From: Flavobacteriales bacterium
GTDB taxonomy: Bacteria; Bacteroidota; Bacteroidia; Flavobacteriales; Flavobacteriaceae
Assembly (NCBI GenBank): GCA_027066365.1
Contig: JAMONV010000001.1
Coordinates: 1 to 58,338 of the forward strand
Length of the DNA: 58,338 nt
Reading direction: 5' to 3'
Made by a program: the position numbers and the translations under genes. Shown here in pieces: positions 16,383 through 25,870 of the stretch (its first letter is position 1; every line of letters starts with the position of its first letter). Under the pieces are notes generated by a model. That model was not told the origin of the DNA, ran no database searches, and was given only the letters and a program-made list of their open reading frames with translations.

Positions 16383-16877
16383 TCATTTCTTGCGCCAAAT
16401 TACATATCTAAAACGCAATCCCTCTTCACTTTCTTTCCAAGAATCATATTCGGTCAACCATTTTGTTTTGTCAAACGTCGGAAACCGAACGTCCGCATCC
16501 GGATCCCCGGCATCCACTTCGGTGATTTGCATTTCGTCGGCAATATCCATAAAGGCTTTATAGACGGATGCTCCTCCAATAACAAAAACGGGTTTTCCCA
16601 AACATCGGGCTAAGTTCAAGGCTTCTTCTGGCGAATGCTTTATCCAAACGCCTTCGGGATAAAAATTTTTTCGACGACTGATAACAACATTAATCCTTCC
16701 GGGTAACGGTCGTCCGATGGATTCGAAAGTTTTTCTTCCCATAATCAACGTGCCGCCCATGGTTAGCCGTTTGAAGCGTTTCAAATCCTCGGAAATACGC
16801 CAGATCAATTTCCCCCTTTTTCCTATTTCGCCGTTTTTTCCTACGGAGGCAATAATATTTATTTTCGGGGAATTCAT
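16383..16877 (-). CDS. folA: Dihydrofolate reductase
   Basis: DHFR reduces dihydrofolate to tetrahydrofolate with NADPH, regenerating the cofactor used by thymidylate synthase. The 164-residue protein shows [19 protein letters not shown] at the N-terminus, [10 protein letters not shown] (with the catalytic acidic residue), [15 protein letters not shown] (NADPH binding) and [12 protein letters not shown]. Its start overlaps the thyA stop by 4 bases, so the two enzymes of the thymidylate cycle are translationally coupled. It is the last gene of the minus-strand operon beginning at 19747. Confidence 0.95.
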   Translation of the reverse strand: MNSPKINIIASVGKNGEIGKRGKLIWRISEDLKRFKRLTMGGTLIMGRKTFESIGRPLPGRINVVISRRKNFYPEGVWIKHSPEEALNLARCLGKPVFVIGGASVYKAFMDIADEMQITEVDAGDPDADVRFPTFDKTKWLTEYDSWKESEEGLRFRYVIWRKK

Positions 16878-17698
16878 ACGGCCACAGGGGCTTTGATATG
16901 CGGATGCGGATCATATCCGGTCAGTTGAAAATCTTCGTACCGGAAATCGAAAATGGATTTGACGGCGGGATTGAGTTTCATTTTCGGGAGTGGTTTCGGT
17001 GAGCGCGAGAGCTGTTCTTCCACTTGTTTAAAATGATTTTTGTAGATGTGTGCATCGCCCAAGGTGTGAATAAATTCGCCGGGTTGGTAGCCGGTCACTT
17101 GTGCCAGCATCATGGTGAGCAGAGCATACGAAGCGATGTTGAAAGGCACACCGATAAACAGATCGGCACTGCGTTGGTAGAGTTGAAGGGAGAGTTTTCC
17201 GTCGGCCACATAAACTTGCCAAAAAGCATGACACGGGGGCAAGACGGCTTTTCCTTCGGCGATGTTTTCTTTATGGGATTTGGAGGAATCGGGCATAACT
17301 TCGGGATTCCAAGCCGTCACCATCATTCGACGGCTATCGGGGTTGGTTTGCAAGGTGTGAATCAATTGTTTGATTTGGTCGATACCGGCATTATTCCAAT
17401 TACGCCATTGCGCACCGTAAACGGGCCCTAATTCGCCTTTTTCATTCGCCCACGGATTCCAAATCCTGACGCCGTTTTCTTGCAAGTATTTTACGTTGGT
17501 ATCGCCTTTCAGGAACCAAAGTAGTTCGTATATGACGGATTTCAGGTGAATTTTCTTGGTGGTTACTAATGGAAACCCTTCCGATAAATCGAAGCGCATT
17601 TGGTAGCCGAAGACACTCCGGGTTCCCGTCCCGGTCCGGTCGCTCTTGTCGGTACCGTGTTCCATTACATGGCGCAACAAATCCAAGTATGCTTTCAT
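16874..17698 (-). CDS. thyA: Thymidylate synthase
   Basis: ThyA methylates dUMP to dTMP using methylene-tetrahydrofolate and releases dihydrofolate for FolA. The 274-residue protein has the catalytic-Cys block [11 protein letters not shown] (Cys 156), the nucleotide-binding [19 protein letters not shown] region and the [12 protein letters not shown] phosphate loop. Length is close to the 264 residues of the E. coli enzyme. It starts 11 bases after the nucleoside-permease stop and overlaps folA by 4 bases. This is the classical ThyA, not the flavin-dependent ThyX. Confidence 0.97.
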   Translation of the reverse strand: MKAYLDLLRHVMEHGTDKSDRTGTGTRSVFGYQMRFDLSEGFPLVTTKKIHLKSVIYELLWFLKGDTNVKYLQENGVRIWNPWANEKGELGPVYGAQWRNWNNAGIDQIKQLIHTLQTNPDSRRMMVTAWNPEVMPDSSKSHKENIAEGKAVLPPCHAFWQVYVADGKLSLQLYQRSADLFIGVPFNIASYALLTMMLAQVTGYQPGEFIHTLGDAHIYKNHFKQVEEQLSRSPKPLPKMKLNPAVKSIFDFRYEDFQLTGYDPHPHIKAPVAV

Positions 17699-17709
17699 AA
17701 GCTTGCAAG

Positions 17710-18969
17710 TTAATGGGTTACTTGGATTTCGTCGTCTGGATTGTGCTTATATTTGAAAGCGATCGCAAACAAAACGGTAATGACTAATGCATAAAGCGCA
17801 AAAACCGTCCAAATCAAGCGCCAATCCCGGTGACCTTCGCGGGTGAACATATCAATAATCATCCCGCTTCCCAAGGCACCCATCATTGCTCCGAAACCAT
17901 TGGTCATCATCATAAACAATCCTTGAGCCGAGGCGCGAATTTTTACATCCACCTCTTTTTCCACAAACAGGGAACCGGATATGTTGAAAAAGTCAAAAGC
18001 CATACCATAAACAATCATCGAAAGAATAATAGCCACCGCCCCAATGCCTACCGGTGAACCTACGGCAAATAAACCGAACCGCAGAAACCACGCGAACATG
18101 CTCATCAACATTACATTTTTAATACCGAAACGCTTCAAAAAGAAAGGAATGGTTAATATAAATAAGGTCTCCGAAATCTGTGAAAGCGACATCACCACAC
18201 CGTTGTATCTTACTATAAAGGAATCGGCGTATTCCTTGATTTTGGCAAAGTCATGCAAAAAAGCTTCTCCCCACATATTGGTAATTTGGAGCGAAGCGCC
18301 CAAGAGCATGGAAAAAATAAAGAATAATGCCATTTTTTTGTCTAAAAACAATTTCAGCGCATCCAAACCCAGTGCTTGTGCCCAACTTTTTTGTGCGTTT
18401 TTATTAACCGGACAATCCGGCAAAGCAAACGTATAGATACCTAAAATCAAAGACGCCGCTGCAGCAAAATAAAATTGTTTCTCATTGATTCCCCATCCCA
18501 TTAAATCGGTAATCCATGTGGCAATAATAAAACCGATGGTTCCCCAAACCCGAATGGGCGGAAAGGTTTTCACCACATCCAGATTGTTTTTCGATAAAAT
18601 ACAATAGGAAATCGTATTATCCAAAGCAATGGATGGCATATACAAAGAAAGGTATAACAATGTAAACAGGAAAACGGCTTCAAAACTTCGTTCTTTGGCC
18701 AATAAAACCAGCAAGCCTGCTCCCGCAATATGGGATAGTGCAAATAATTTATTGGGACTCATCCACTTGTCGGCTATCACACCCATCACTCCCGGCATGA
18801 TCAAAGAAGCCAATCCCAATGTTAAAAAAACCGTCCCTATTTGTGTCCCACTAAATCCCATCGTCGCCCCCATATATTTGGCGAAGGACAAGAGCCAGGC
18901 ACCGAACACGAAAAATTCAAGGAAATTAAGTATGGTAAGTTGTAATTTAATTTTTTTTGTTGAATTCAT
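17710..18969 (-). CDS. MFS transporter, nucleoside:proton symporter (NupG-like)
   Basis: A 419-residue inner-membrane protein with about 12 hydrophobic helices. The start [18 protein letters not shown] and the conserved [10 protein letters not shown] segment match the nucleoside:H+ symporter branch of the major facilitator superfamily (NupG/XapB type). It would import nucleosides. Its position between a DUF151 nuclease gene and thyA-folA fits nucleoside salvage feeding thymidylate metabolism, which is inference from context. Spacing is 19 bases from the upstream gene and 11 from thyA. Confidence 0.85.
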   Translation of the reverse strand: MNSTKKIKLQLTILNFLEFFVFGAWLLSFAKYMGATMGFSGTQIGTVFLTLGLASLIMPGVMGVIADKWMSPNKLFALSHIAGAGLLVLLAKERSFEAVFLFTLLYLSLYMPSIALDNTISYCILSKNNLDVVKTFPPIRVWGTIGFIIATWITDLMGWGINEKQFYFAAAASLILGIYTFALPDCPVNKNAQKSWAQALGLDALKLFLDKKMALFFIFSMLLGASLQITNMWGEAFLHDFAKIKEYADSFIVRYNGVVMSLSQISETLFILTIPFFLKRFGIKNVMLMSMFAWFLRFGLFAVGSPVGIGAVAIILSMIVYGMAFDFFNISGSLFVEKEVDVKIRASAQGLFMMMTNGFGAMMGALGSGMIIDMFTREGHRDWRLIWTVFALYALVITVLFAIAFKYKHNPDDEIQVTH

Positions 18970-18988
18970 GGGTTTATTATTTTACAAT

Positions 18989-19747
18989 TTATGCGTTTTC
19001 GCCGGTGTCACCGGAAGCCTCTTTATCATCATCTTGTTTTTTATATTGCATTTTTTTGATCAAATCCCGCAATTTGGCTGCCGTCTCGTAATCTTCCTGC
19101 TCTATGGCTTTGTCCAACATTTTTTGCAATTCATCAATACTCGGCGGTCCCGTTATGATTTCCTCGCCCAAAAATTTCTTGATAAAATCATTCAGGCTAT
19201 TTAATAAATTCACCAATTCGTCGGGCATTTCCCGGGCATCTTCCGAAAAAATTTCATGGAGCAATTGTTCCAATTCTTCTTCCGGCTTATTTTGTTCTTC
19301 AACATTTTCAGCCGAAGGTTTTTCTTGACGTTGCAACCTAACACCCGCTTCTTCCACCACCTGCTCCGACACAAAAATCGGTGCACCGAAACGAACCGCC
19401 ATCGCCACCGCATCGGACGTGCGGGAATCGAAATCATAGGTTTCGGCATCCTTCCTGACAGTCAATACGGCATAAAAAATTCCCTGATCAAGCTTGGAAA
19501 CAATCACCTTTTCAACGAAAAAACCGGTCGTCTTCAGAACATCTGCAAACAAATCGTGTGTTAGCGGCCTTTGGGCTTTTAATCTCGGGTCCAAAGCGAA
19601 AATAATGGATTGTGCTTCAACCGGACCTATAATAACCGGCAAAAAATGCGGATCTTCGGCATCTTTTTCCTTGAGCAATAGCATATAAGCGCCGTTCCCC
19701 GTTTGACTTTCTTCCACTTTTTCCACTACAAATTCAACAAGTTTCAT
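18989..19747 (-). CDS. Bifunctional nuclease-family protein (DUF151) with UVR motif
   Basis: A 252-residue cytoplasmic protein. Residues 1 to about 135 form the DUF151/bifunctional nuclease domain (LPVIIGPVEAQSI, SRTSDAVAMAVRFGAPIFV). A charged linker follows, then a UvrB/UvrC-type motif at about 203-233 (ELQKMLDKAIEQEDYETAAK). Some DUF151 proteins have DNase and RNase activity; the UVR motif normally mediates contact with UvrA/UvrC-type or Clp partners. It heads a four-gene minus-strand operon with nucleoside permease, thyA and folA. No clear TAnnTTTG box was found in the 265-base intergenic region facing parA. Confidence 0.85.
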   Translation of the reverse strand: MKLVEFVVEKVEESQTGNGAYMLLLKEKDAEDPHFLPVIIGPVEAQSIIFALDPRLKAQRPLTHDLFADVLKTTGFFVEKVIVSKLDQGIFYAVLTVRKDAETYDFDSRTSDAVAMAVRFGAPIFVSEQVVEEAGVRLQRQEKPSAENVEEQNKPEEELEQLLHEIFSEDAREMPDELVNLLNSLNDFIKKFLGEEIITGPPSIDELQKMLDKAIEQEDYETAAKLRDLIKKMQYKKQDDDKEASGDTGENA

Positions 19748-20012
19748 TTAGCTATTTCAAATTATCGGCGGTTAAATTTACAAAAAATCAATCAAAACAA
19801 AAGGATCCGGTTCCCACCGCTTAAATTTTCAGGCGACTACTTTGGAAACATTATATTGTTCATTATTTAGTAAATGCTCACAAAACGCCCAGCTATCCCG
19901 AAGACAGACAATCTAACGTATTTCACATAATTAAATCATCCCGAAAGCGTCCGGCAACATTCATTTCAATAAAATATCGTAATTTTAAGCCCTGAATATT
20001 TTTGAGTTAATT
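19748..20012. other. Divergent intergenic region between the DUF151 gene and parA
   Basis: This 265-base A/T-rich spacer holds the start signals of two divergent operons. Toward parA there are two candidate -7 boxes, TAATTTTA (19980-19987) and TATTTTTG (19997-20004). Toward the DUF151 gene no consensus box was found. No parS-like palindrome (TGTTNCACGTGAAACA type) was seen. Nothing else is recognised in it. Confidence 0.5.
19980..20004 (+). promoter_or_regulatory. Candidate parA promoter boxes
   Basis: TATTTTTG (19997-20004) is a perfect TAnnTTTG match but would start transcription about 2 bases before the parA ATG at 20013. TAATTTTA (19980-19987) has one mismatch and leaves a normal short leader. 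Either could be used. Confidence 0.4.
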
Positions 20013-20795
20013 ATGGGTAAAATAATCGCCATAGCCAACCAAAAAGGAGGAGTGGGCAAAACCACAACGGCAGTGAATTTGGCTGCAGCACTCGGGGTAT
20101 TGGAAAAGAAAGTTCTATTGGTGGACGCCGACCCTCAAGCCAATGCTTCATCAGGGTTGGGTATTGATCTCGCCGAACAATTTGCAGGCACCTACGAACT
20201 ACTGGAAGGACTTAAATCCGCCGCCGAAGTCATCCGGCCGACCAATTCGCCCAACGTGGATATCATTCCGTCCCATATCGACCTGGTAGGTGTGGAAATC
20301 GAAATGGTAGATAACGAAAACCGCGAATACTTGCTCAAGCAAGCTTTGGATACCATCAAAGACCGCTACGATTATATCATCATCGATACCGCACCTTCCT
20401 TGGGATTGATTACCCTCAATGCCCTCACCGCCGCCGACTCGGTGATTATTCCCATTCAATGCGAATACTTTGCGCTGGAAGGTCTCGGAAAATTACTCAA
20501 CACCATTAAAAGCGTTCAGCAACTGCATAACCCCGAGCTCGACATCGAAGGTATGCTCTTGACTATGTATGACAGTCGTCTGAAGCTTTCCAATCAGGTC
20601 ATGGCCGAAGTACGTCGTCATTTTGAAGATATGGTGTTTGAAACGGTCATTCAAAGAAACGTCCGCTTGAGCGAAGCACCCAGCCACGGTGAAAGCATCT
20701 TCGCATATGACGCCGATTCACGCGGCGCCAATAATTATCTCAATCTGGCGGCGGAATTAATTCGAAAAAACGAAACCGAAAACAGCGAATCTTAA
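20013..20795 (+). CDS. parA: Chromosome partitioning ATPase ParA/Soj
   Basis: A 260-residue ParA/MinD-family ATPase that binds DNA in its ATP form and moves or segregates ParB-parS complexes. The deviant Walker A motif KGGVGKTTTA is at residues 11-20, the Walker A-prime DADPQANASSGLG follows near 40, and IIDTAPSLG is the Walker B. Length is that of chromosomal Soj rather than plasmid ParA proteins, which carry an N-terminal helix-turn-helix. parB follows after 27 bases. It leads a five-gene plus-strand run ending with wbqC. Confidence 0.95.
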   Translation: MGKIIAIANQKGGVGKTTTAVNLAAALGVLEKKVLLVDADPQANASSGLGIDLAEQFAGTYELLEGLKSAAEVIRPTNSPNVDIIPSHIDLVGVEIEMVDNENREYLLKQALDTIKDRYDYIIIDTAPSLGLITLNALTAADSVIIPIQCEYFALEGLGKLLNTIKSVQQLHNPELDIEGMLLTMYDSRLKLSNQVMAEVRRHFEDMVFETVIQRNVRLSEAPSHGESIFAYDADSRGANNYLNLAAELIRKNETENSES

Positions 20796-20822
20796 TTTCA
20801 CTTATCCGAAAACGAAAACATT

Positions 20823-21710
20823 ATGGCTAAAACCAATAAAAAACAACGTTTGGGACGCGGACTCGACGCCTTGCTCAACACCGGCAAAATCCAATCCGCC
20901 GGCGACCGGGGAGCCAAAGAAATCCTCGGAAGCGTGGTGGAAATTCCGCTCGATAAAATCAAAGCAAACCCCTATCAACCACGCACCCAATTCGACGAAG
21001 AAGCATTGGCCGAACTGGCCGCTTCCATCAGTGAACTCGGCGTAATTCAACCCATCACCGTCAAAAAAGAAGACGAAAAATTCATTATCATTTCAGGTGA
21101 AAGACGCGTGAGAGCCGCCCGGCTGGCCAAACTGGAAACCATTCCCGCCTATATCCGCCTGGCCAACGATCGTGAAATGCTCGAAATGGCACTCGTGGAA
21201 AATATTCAACGCGAAGACCTCGACCCCATCGAAGTGGCTTTGTCATTCCAACGAATGATTGACGAATTACAACTCACCCAACAGGAAATGAGCGAACGGG
21301 TCGGAAAAAAACGTAGCACTATCACCAACTATCTGCGCCTGCTCAAGCTCGATCCCATCATCCAAAGCGGTATCCGCGACGGTTTTATTTCCATGGGACA
21401 CGGCCGCGCCTTGATTAATATTGAAGACCGCGACGTCCAACTCGCTATTTACCGTCAAATCATCAAAAAAGGACTTTCCGTTCGCCAAACCGAAAATTTG
21501 GTTAAACAATACCGCGAAGGAAAAATTCTGGAAATCAATGAAAAAAAACCCGATAAACCCGTAGAAATCAAAGCATGGGAAAAAGAATTGAAAAAACATT
21601 TACATCCCAAAACCAAAATAGCGTGGAACGGAAACCACCGCGGCAAAATCACCATCCCGTTCGACAGCGAAGAAGACTTGGAAAAACTCAAGCGATTATT
21701 CTCGTTCTAA
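20823..21710 (+). CDS. parB: Chromosome partitioning protein ParB
   Basis: ParB binds parS sites and, as a CTP-dependent clamp, spreads on DNA near the origin. The 295-residue protein has the CTPase N-domain with NPYQPRTQFD and GERRVRAARLA (motif at 92-95), then the helix-turn-helix (LTQQEMSERVGKKRSTITNY) and a C-terminal dimerisation domain ending in LKRLFSF. The stop codon shares one base with the ATG at 21710 of the next gene (TAATG), while an open frame for that gene continues back into the parB 3' end. Confidence 0.95.
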   Translation: MAKTNKKQRLGRGLDALLNTGKIQSAGDRGAKEILGSVVEIPLDKIKANPYQPRTQFDEEALAELAASISELGVIQPITVKKEDEKFIIISGERRVRAARLAKLETIPAYIRLANDREMLEMALVENIQREDLDPIEVALSFQRMIDELQLTQQEMSERVGKKRSTITNYLRLLKLDPIIQSGIRDGFISMGHGRALINIEDRDVQLAIYRQIIKKGLSVRQTENLVKQYREGKILEINEKKPDKPVEIKAWEKELKKHLHPKTKIAWNGNHRGKITIPFDSEEDLEKLKRLFSF

Positions 21711-22255
21711 TGTCTCTTACGCTTCCATCGAAACTTTTCGCTCAAACCGACAGCCTTGCCGCCGGTGACTCTTTAAAAATTATGCATAACAGTATGCCCG
21801 TTTCCCATACCTACACCGAAGATATCAATGCGCCGGCAAAAGCCGCCTTCTACAGCGCCATTCTCCCCGGTGGGGGACAAGCCTACAATCGTCAATATTG
21901 GAAAATCCCCATTGTATACGCCGCCTTGGGAACCGCCTTTTATTTCTATCGTCAAAATAACCTGCTCTACCATCAATATCGCGACGCCTATCAAAACCGG
22001 TTGCTCGGCCTACCCGACCCTTATCCGGAATACGACACCGAAACACTGATCAAAGCACAAAACTACTACCGGCGTAATCGCGATATCGCCCTTATGCTTT
22101 CCGTGCTTGCTTATGCGCTCAATATCATCGAAGCCAATGTCGCCGCTCATTTGCGTCAGTGGAATATAAACGGTCAACTGAGCTTCAAACCGATACGCAT
22201 ATCACCCTATACGCATAAATACACCTTCGGATTTCATCTTCGTCTAACCTTTTAA
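21710..22255 (+). CDS. DUF5683 domain protein
   Basis: From the ATG at 21710 the product has 181 residues. The DUF5683 block AKAAFYSAILPGGGQAYNRQYWKIP is followed by hydrophobic segments and a periplasmic or barrel-like tail; function is unknown. Members often follow parB in Flavobacteriia. The N-terminus is odd: from 21710 it begins MSLTLPSKLFAQ, only the end of a signal peptide. The missing basic and hydrophobic parts (RRRLGKTQAIILVL) are encoded just upstream in the same frame, inside parB, with possible starts at ATG 21575 or GTG 21623. The true start may therefore overlap parB by 88-136 bases. Confidence 0.75.
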   Translation: MSLTLPSKLFAQTDSLAAGDSLKIMHNSMPVSHTYTEDINAPAKAAFYSAILPGGGQAYNRQYWKIPIVYAALGTAFYFYRQNNLLYHQYRDAYQNRLLGLPDPYPEYDTETLIKAQNYYRRNRDIALMLSVLAYALNIIEANVAAHLRQWNINGQLSFKPIRISPYTHKYTFGFHLRLTF

Positions 22256-22267
22256 AAAACAACAATT

Positions 22268-23809
22268 ATGACAACCGAACAATGGTTCATATTTTTTTTG
22301 GCCGCCAACGTAATTCATTTTATGTTATTTTGGAAATTATACGTAAAAGCCGGCCATTCGGCATGGAGCGCCGCCATTCCTTTCTACAACGTTTTCGTCA
22401 TGACCAAAATCATCAACCGCCCTTGGTATTGGGGAGTTTTGTTTTTTATCCCCGGAATCAATTTAATGATGATGCTGGTCTATCAATTTCAATTGGCCGA
22501 AGTATTCGGATTGAAACCCCGCGAACGCTGGATTACGGTTTTCACCTTCGGCCTGTATTTAGCCTATAAAGCCTATTTCGAATTTAACCGGCTCGAATAC
22601 AAACCGGAACACGACGATAAAGAAACACTTATCGGTTCGATTATGTTTGCCGTTATTGCCGCTACCTTGGTGCACAGCTATATGTTTCAACCCTTCACCA
22701 TCCCGACGGGATCACTCGAAAAATCCTTATTGATCGGCGACTATCTCTTTGTCAGTAAATTACACTACGGACCCCGTGTGCCTATGACCACCATCCAAGT
22801 TCCCATGTTACACGATACCATCCCCGTCCTGAAAATCCGTTCTTATCTGAAACGGCCGCAGTTACCCTATATGCGATTGCCCGGATTTCAAAAAGTCAAG
22901 CGTAACGATATTGTCGTGTTCAATTGGCCCGCCGACACCGTCCGACAATTCTTTAAAGAAGAAGCCGGCGTTCGGAAACCCTTCGAAAAAAAATCCAATT
23001 ATGTCAAACGTTGTGTCGGACTTCCGGGCGACACCATTCAAATTAAAAACGGCATTCTATACGTCAATGGTAAACGTGCCACCTATCCCGACCGGACACA
23101 TTTGCAACATTTATACAAAGTTTATACAAAAAAAGGAGTAAGCCTCAGTGTCGGCGAATTACGAAGATTGGACAAACGTTACGATGTTTATGAAATAGCC
23201 CGTCCTTCCAAAGATTACTACATCATGAACCTCACCGACGAAGCCAAAAAAGCCGTAGAACAATTCCCCGAAGTGGAAAAAACAGAAATGTATTTGGACA
23301 CCATTAAGTCCGCTAAAGTTTTTCCCGGCGACAAACGCTGGTCACGCGATAATTTTGGACCTGTTTATATCCCCAAAAAAGGCGACAAAATCAAATTGAC
23401 CGAAGAAAATTACCCGATCTATAAAAAATTGCTGACCGAATATGAAACCATGGAACCCTTGAGTTATAACCAAGTGGAAATGAAAAACGGAACGGTTTAT
23501 ATTAACGGAAAGCCCGTCAAAGAATATACTTTCAAGCAAAATTATTATTGGATGATGGGAGATAACCGTTCCAATTCCGAAGATTCACGCGTATGGGGAT
23601 TTGTGCCTTGGACACACATCACGGGAAAACCCGTTTTCATCTGGTTCAGCTACGACAAACGGCACGGAAAAATTCGTTGGGATCGCTTATTTACTACCGT
23701 AAGCGGAAAAGGCAAACGTGTAAGCTATCTTTGGCCCTTCCTGTTGCTTGTGGCGCTATACTACGCTTATTCCTATTATCGGAAAAAGAAAAAACCGGCT
23801 AAAAAATGA
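22268..23809 (+). CDS. lepB: Signal peptidase I, elongated Bacteroidota form
   Basis: Leader peptidase removes signal peptides from exported proteins at the outer face of the inner membrane. The 513-residue protein is longer than E. coli LepB (324). It has an N-terminal module with several hydrophobic segments (about 5-25, 52-70, 88-102), then the catalytic anchor helix (about 121-138). TGSLEKSL holds the nucleophile Ser 149, and VKRCVGLPGD holds the general-base Lys 247. MGDNRSNSEDSR further on is the conserved box E. A large insertion lies between these boxes, and a C-terminal helix LWPFLLLVALYYAY ends in a Lys-rich tail. It starts 12 bases after the DUF5683 gene and overlaps wbqC by 4 bases. 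Confidence 0.92.
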   Translation: MTTEQWFIFFLAANVIHFMLFWKLYVKAGHSAWSAAIPFYNVFVMTKIINRPWYWGVLFFIPGINLMMMLVYQFQLAEVFGLKPRERWITVFTFGLYLAYKAYFEFNRLEYKPEHDDKETLIGSIMFAVIAATLVHSYMFQPFTIPTGSLEKSLLIGDYLFVSKLHYGPRVPMTTIQVPMLHDTIPVLKIRSYLKRPQLPYMRLPGFQKVKRNDIVVFNWPADTVRQFFKEEAGVRKPFEKKSNYVKRCVGLPGDTIQIKNGILYVNGKRATYPDRTHLQHLYKVYTKKGVSLSVGELRRLDKRYDVYEIARPSKDYYIMNLTDEAKKAVEQFPEVEKTEMYLDTIKSAKVFPGDKRWSRDNFGPVYIPKKGDKIKLTEENYPIYKKLLTEYETMEPLSYNQVEMKNGTVYINGKPVKEYTFKQNYYWMMGDNRSNSEDSRVWGFVPWTHITGKPVFIWFSYDKRHGKIRWDRLFTTVSGKGKRVSYLWPFLLLVALYYAYSYYRKKKKPAKK

Positions 23810-24444
23810 TGAAAATAATCGTGCATCCGGCATATTTTCCGCCTGTCACTTACTTTGCCGCCTTCTTCTCTGCCGAAACGGTTGTTTTCGACATACATGC
23901 CCACTTCGACAAACAAACCTATCGCAACCGAATGTATTTACATGCCGCACACGGAAAACAACTCCTGTCCGTTCCTGTAAAACACACAAAAAACATGGAA
24001 CGCCTAGCCATGAAAAAGGTCAAAATTTCTTACGAAAGAAACTGGCAACGACAACATTGGAAAACACTGGAAACCGCTTATCGCACCTCTCCTTACTTTG
24101 AATTTTACGAAGATGACTTATATCCCTTGTTTGAACATAAATTCGAATACCTTTGGGAATTAAATCTGGCCACCGTTCAAAAAGTTTTTGACCTGTTAAA
24201 CACAGATTTTGATTATGAATTAAGCCAAGATTATAACCCTTCTCCCGAAGGCTTCATCGACTTGCGTCCCTTGGTGGATGCCAAAAAAAAATTCGACTTC
24301 ATCAAACAATTACCACCGTATACTCAAGTTTTTTCCAACAAAAACGGATTTATTCCCGGATTAAGTATATTGGATTTATTATTCATGGAAGGCCCTCATG
24401 CCGTTAACTATTTAAAAAAGATAGCGCCGCTAATCAAGCCCTGA
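23806..24444 (+). CDS. WbqC family protein
   Basis: A 212-residue cytoplasmic protein of the WbqC family, named after a gene in O-antigen clusters. Recognisable segments are HPAYFPPVTYFAAFF at the N-terminus, LLSVPVKHTKNME, and ERNWQRQHWKTLETAYRTSP. The biochemical role is not established; WbqC proteins have been suggested to act in surface-sugar synthesis. The gene overlaps lepB by 4 bases and is the last of the parA operon. No clear terminator is seen before kbl. Confidence 0.85.
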   Translation: MMKIIVHPAYFPPVTYFAAFFSAETVVFDIHAHFDKQTYRNRMYLHAAHGKQLLSVPVKHTKNMERLAMKKVKISYERNWQRQHWKTLETAYRTSPYFEFYEDDLYPLFEHKFEYLWELNLATVQKVFDLLNTDFDYELSQDYNPSPEGFIDLRPLVDAKKKFDFIKQLPPYTQVFSNKNGFIPGLSILDLLFMEGPHAVNYLKKIAPLIKP

Positions 24445-24499
24445 TTCCAAGTTTCTGTCGAATATTCCGGTGAATAAATCCTTTCTTTGACACTTTTGA

Positions 24500-24530
24500 T
24501 TTGGAAAAACAAGCAATTTTCTTAAATTTG
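24500..24530 (+). promoter_or_regulatory. kbl promoter (TTTG, 19-base spacer, TAAATTTG)
   Basis: TTTG at 24500-24503 and TAAATTTG at 24523-24530 match both halves of the Bacteroidota promoter with ideal spacing, 16 bases before the ATG at 24547. Confidence 0.75.
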
Positions 24531-24546
24531 GTCAAAAACACGAAAT

Positions 24547-25743
24547 ATGTATAGCGAAAAGTTCAAAACCTACCTCAACGATACATTGAATGAAATCGAC
24601 CAAGCCGGTCTTTTCAAGCGCGAACGGATTATCAATTCGCCCCAAGGAGCCGAAATCACTCTGAATGACGGACGTAAAGTGCTCAATTTCTGTGCCAATA
24701 ACTATCTCGGACTTGCCAATGATCCGCAAGTCAAGCAAGCGGCCGTTGAAACCATGGAATGGAAAGGATACGGCATGGCTTCGGTGCGTTTTATTTGCGG
24801 AACCCAAGACGTGCATAAAGAGCTGGAGAAAACCATAGCCGAATTTTACGGCACCGATGACGCTATTCTCTATGCCGCCGCCTTCGATGCCAACGGCGGC
24901 GTATTCGAGCCGCTGCTTGGCCCCGAAGACGCCATCATATCCGACGAACTCAATCACGCTTCCATTATTGATGGGGTCCGGCTGACCAAATCGGCCCGAT
25001 ACCGATATAAAAACAACGATATGCCCGATTTGGAAGCCAAACTTCAGGAAGCCAACGATAACGGTCACCGATTCAAAATCATCGTCACCGACGGCGTTTT
25101 CTCAATGGACGGGATTATCGCCCAATTGGACAAAATCTGTGATTTGGCCGAAAAATACGACGCATTGGTCATGGTAGACGAATCGCATGCCACCGGCGTC
25201 ATCGGAAAAACCGGACGCGGAACGGTGGAATTGAAAAACGTCCTGGGACGCGTTGACATTATAACCGGAACGCTCGGCAAAGCTTTGGGAGGCGCCATGG
25301 GAGGCTACACCACGGGACACAAAGAAATCATCGAAATGTTGCGTCAACGTTCACGCCCTTATTTGTTCTCCAATTCCTTGGCGCCGCATATCGCCGGGGG
25401 AGCACTGTCCGTTTTTAAACGTATCATGAACGACACCTCACTCAAAGACAAACTGGAAGCCAATACGGAATACTTTAAATCCGGGATGCAAAAACTCGGT
25501 TTCGACATCGGAAAAAGCGAATCACCCATTATTCCCGTCATGATATACGACGCCGCTTTATCCCAAAAAATGGCCGACGACCTTCTGGACGAAGGTATCT
25601 ATGTTATCGGATTTTTCTATCCCGTCGTCCCCAAAGGGAAAGCACGAATTCGTGTACAATTGTCAGCCGCACACGAAAAAGAACATCTCGATAAAGCACT
25701 GTCCGCTTTTGAGAAAATCGGAAAAAAATACGGCGTCATCTAA
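24547..25743 (+). CDS. kbl: Glycine C-acetyltransferase (2-amino-3-ketobutyrate CoA ligase)
   Basis: This PLP enzyme of the alpha-oxoamine synthase family cleaves 2-amino-3-ketobutyrate with CoA to glycine and acetyl-CoA, in threonine degradation. It has 398 residues, the same as E. coli Kbl. [17 protein letters not shown], the PLP-ring-contacting [12 protein letters not shown] and the Schiff-base Lys 245 in [14 protein letters not shown] are visible. The partner threonine dehydrogenase (tdh) is not in the window. 8-Amino-7-oxononanoate synthase or serine palmitoyltransferase are related alternatives, but overall length and motifs favour Kbl. Confidence 0.93.
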   Translation: MYSEKFKTYLNDTLNEIDQAGLFKRERIINSPQGAEITLNDGRKVLNFCANNYLGLANDPQVKQAAVETMEWKGYGMASVRFICGTQDVHKELEKTIAEFYGTDDAILYAAAFDANGGVFEPLLGPEDAIISDELNHASIIDGVRLTKSARYRYKNNDMPDLEAKLQEANDNGHRFKIIVTDGVFSMDGIIAQLDKICDLAEKYDALVMVDESHATGVIGKTGRGTVELKNVLGRVDIITGTLGKALGGAMGGYTTGHKEIIEMLRQRSRPYLFSNSLAPHIAGGALSVFKRIMNDTSLKDKLEANTEYFKSGMQKLGFDIGKSESPIIPVMIYDAALSQKMADDLLDEGIYVIGFFYPVVPKGKARIRVQLSAAHEKEHLDKALSAFEKIGKKYGVI

Positions 25744-25870
25744 ACATCAAAGAATGTTTGAAAAACTTGCCTTGAGCGATTCTCCGATACATTCCCTCCA
25801 TATTGGCAAACCAACTGGCTTATAGGCTTATTCATGATTCAACATGTTTTCATCAAAAACAAACAAAGCT

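Noticed and set aside
19748-20012. Possible parS site near parAB
   Set aside because: TTTCACATAATTAAATC near 19921 starts like a parS half-site but lacks the palindromic second half.
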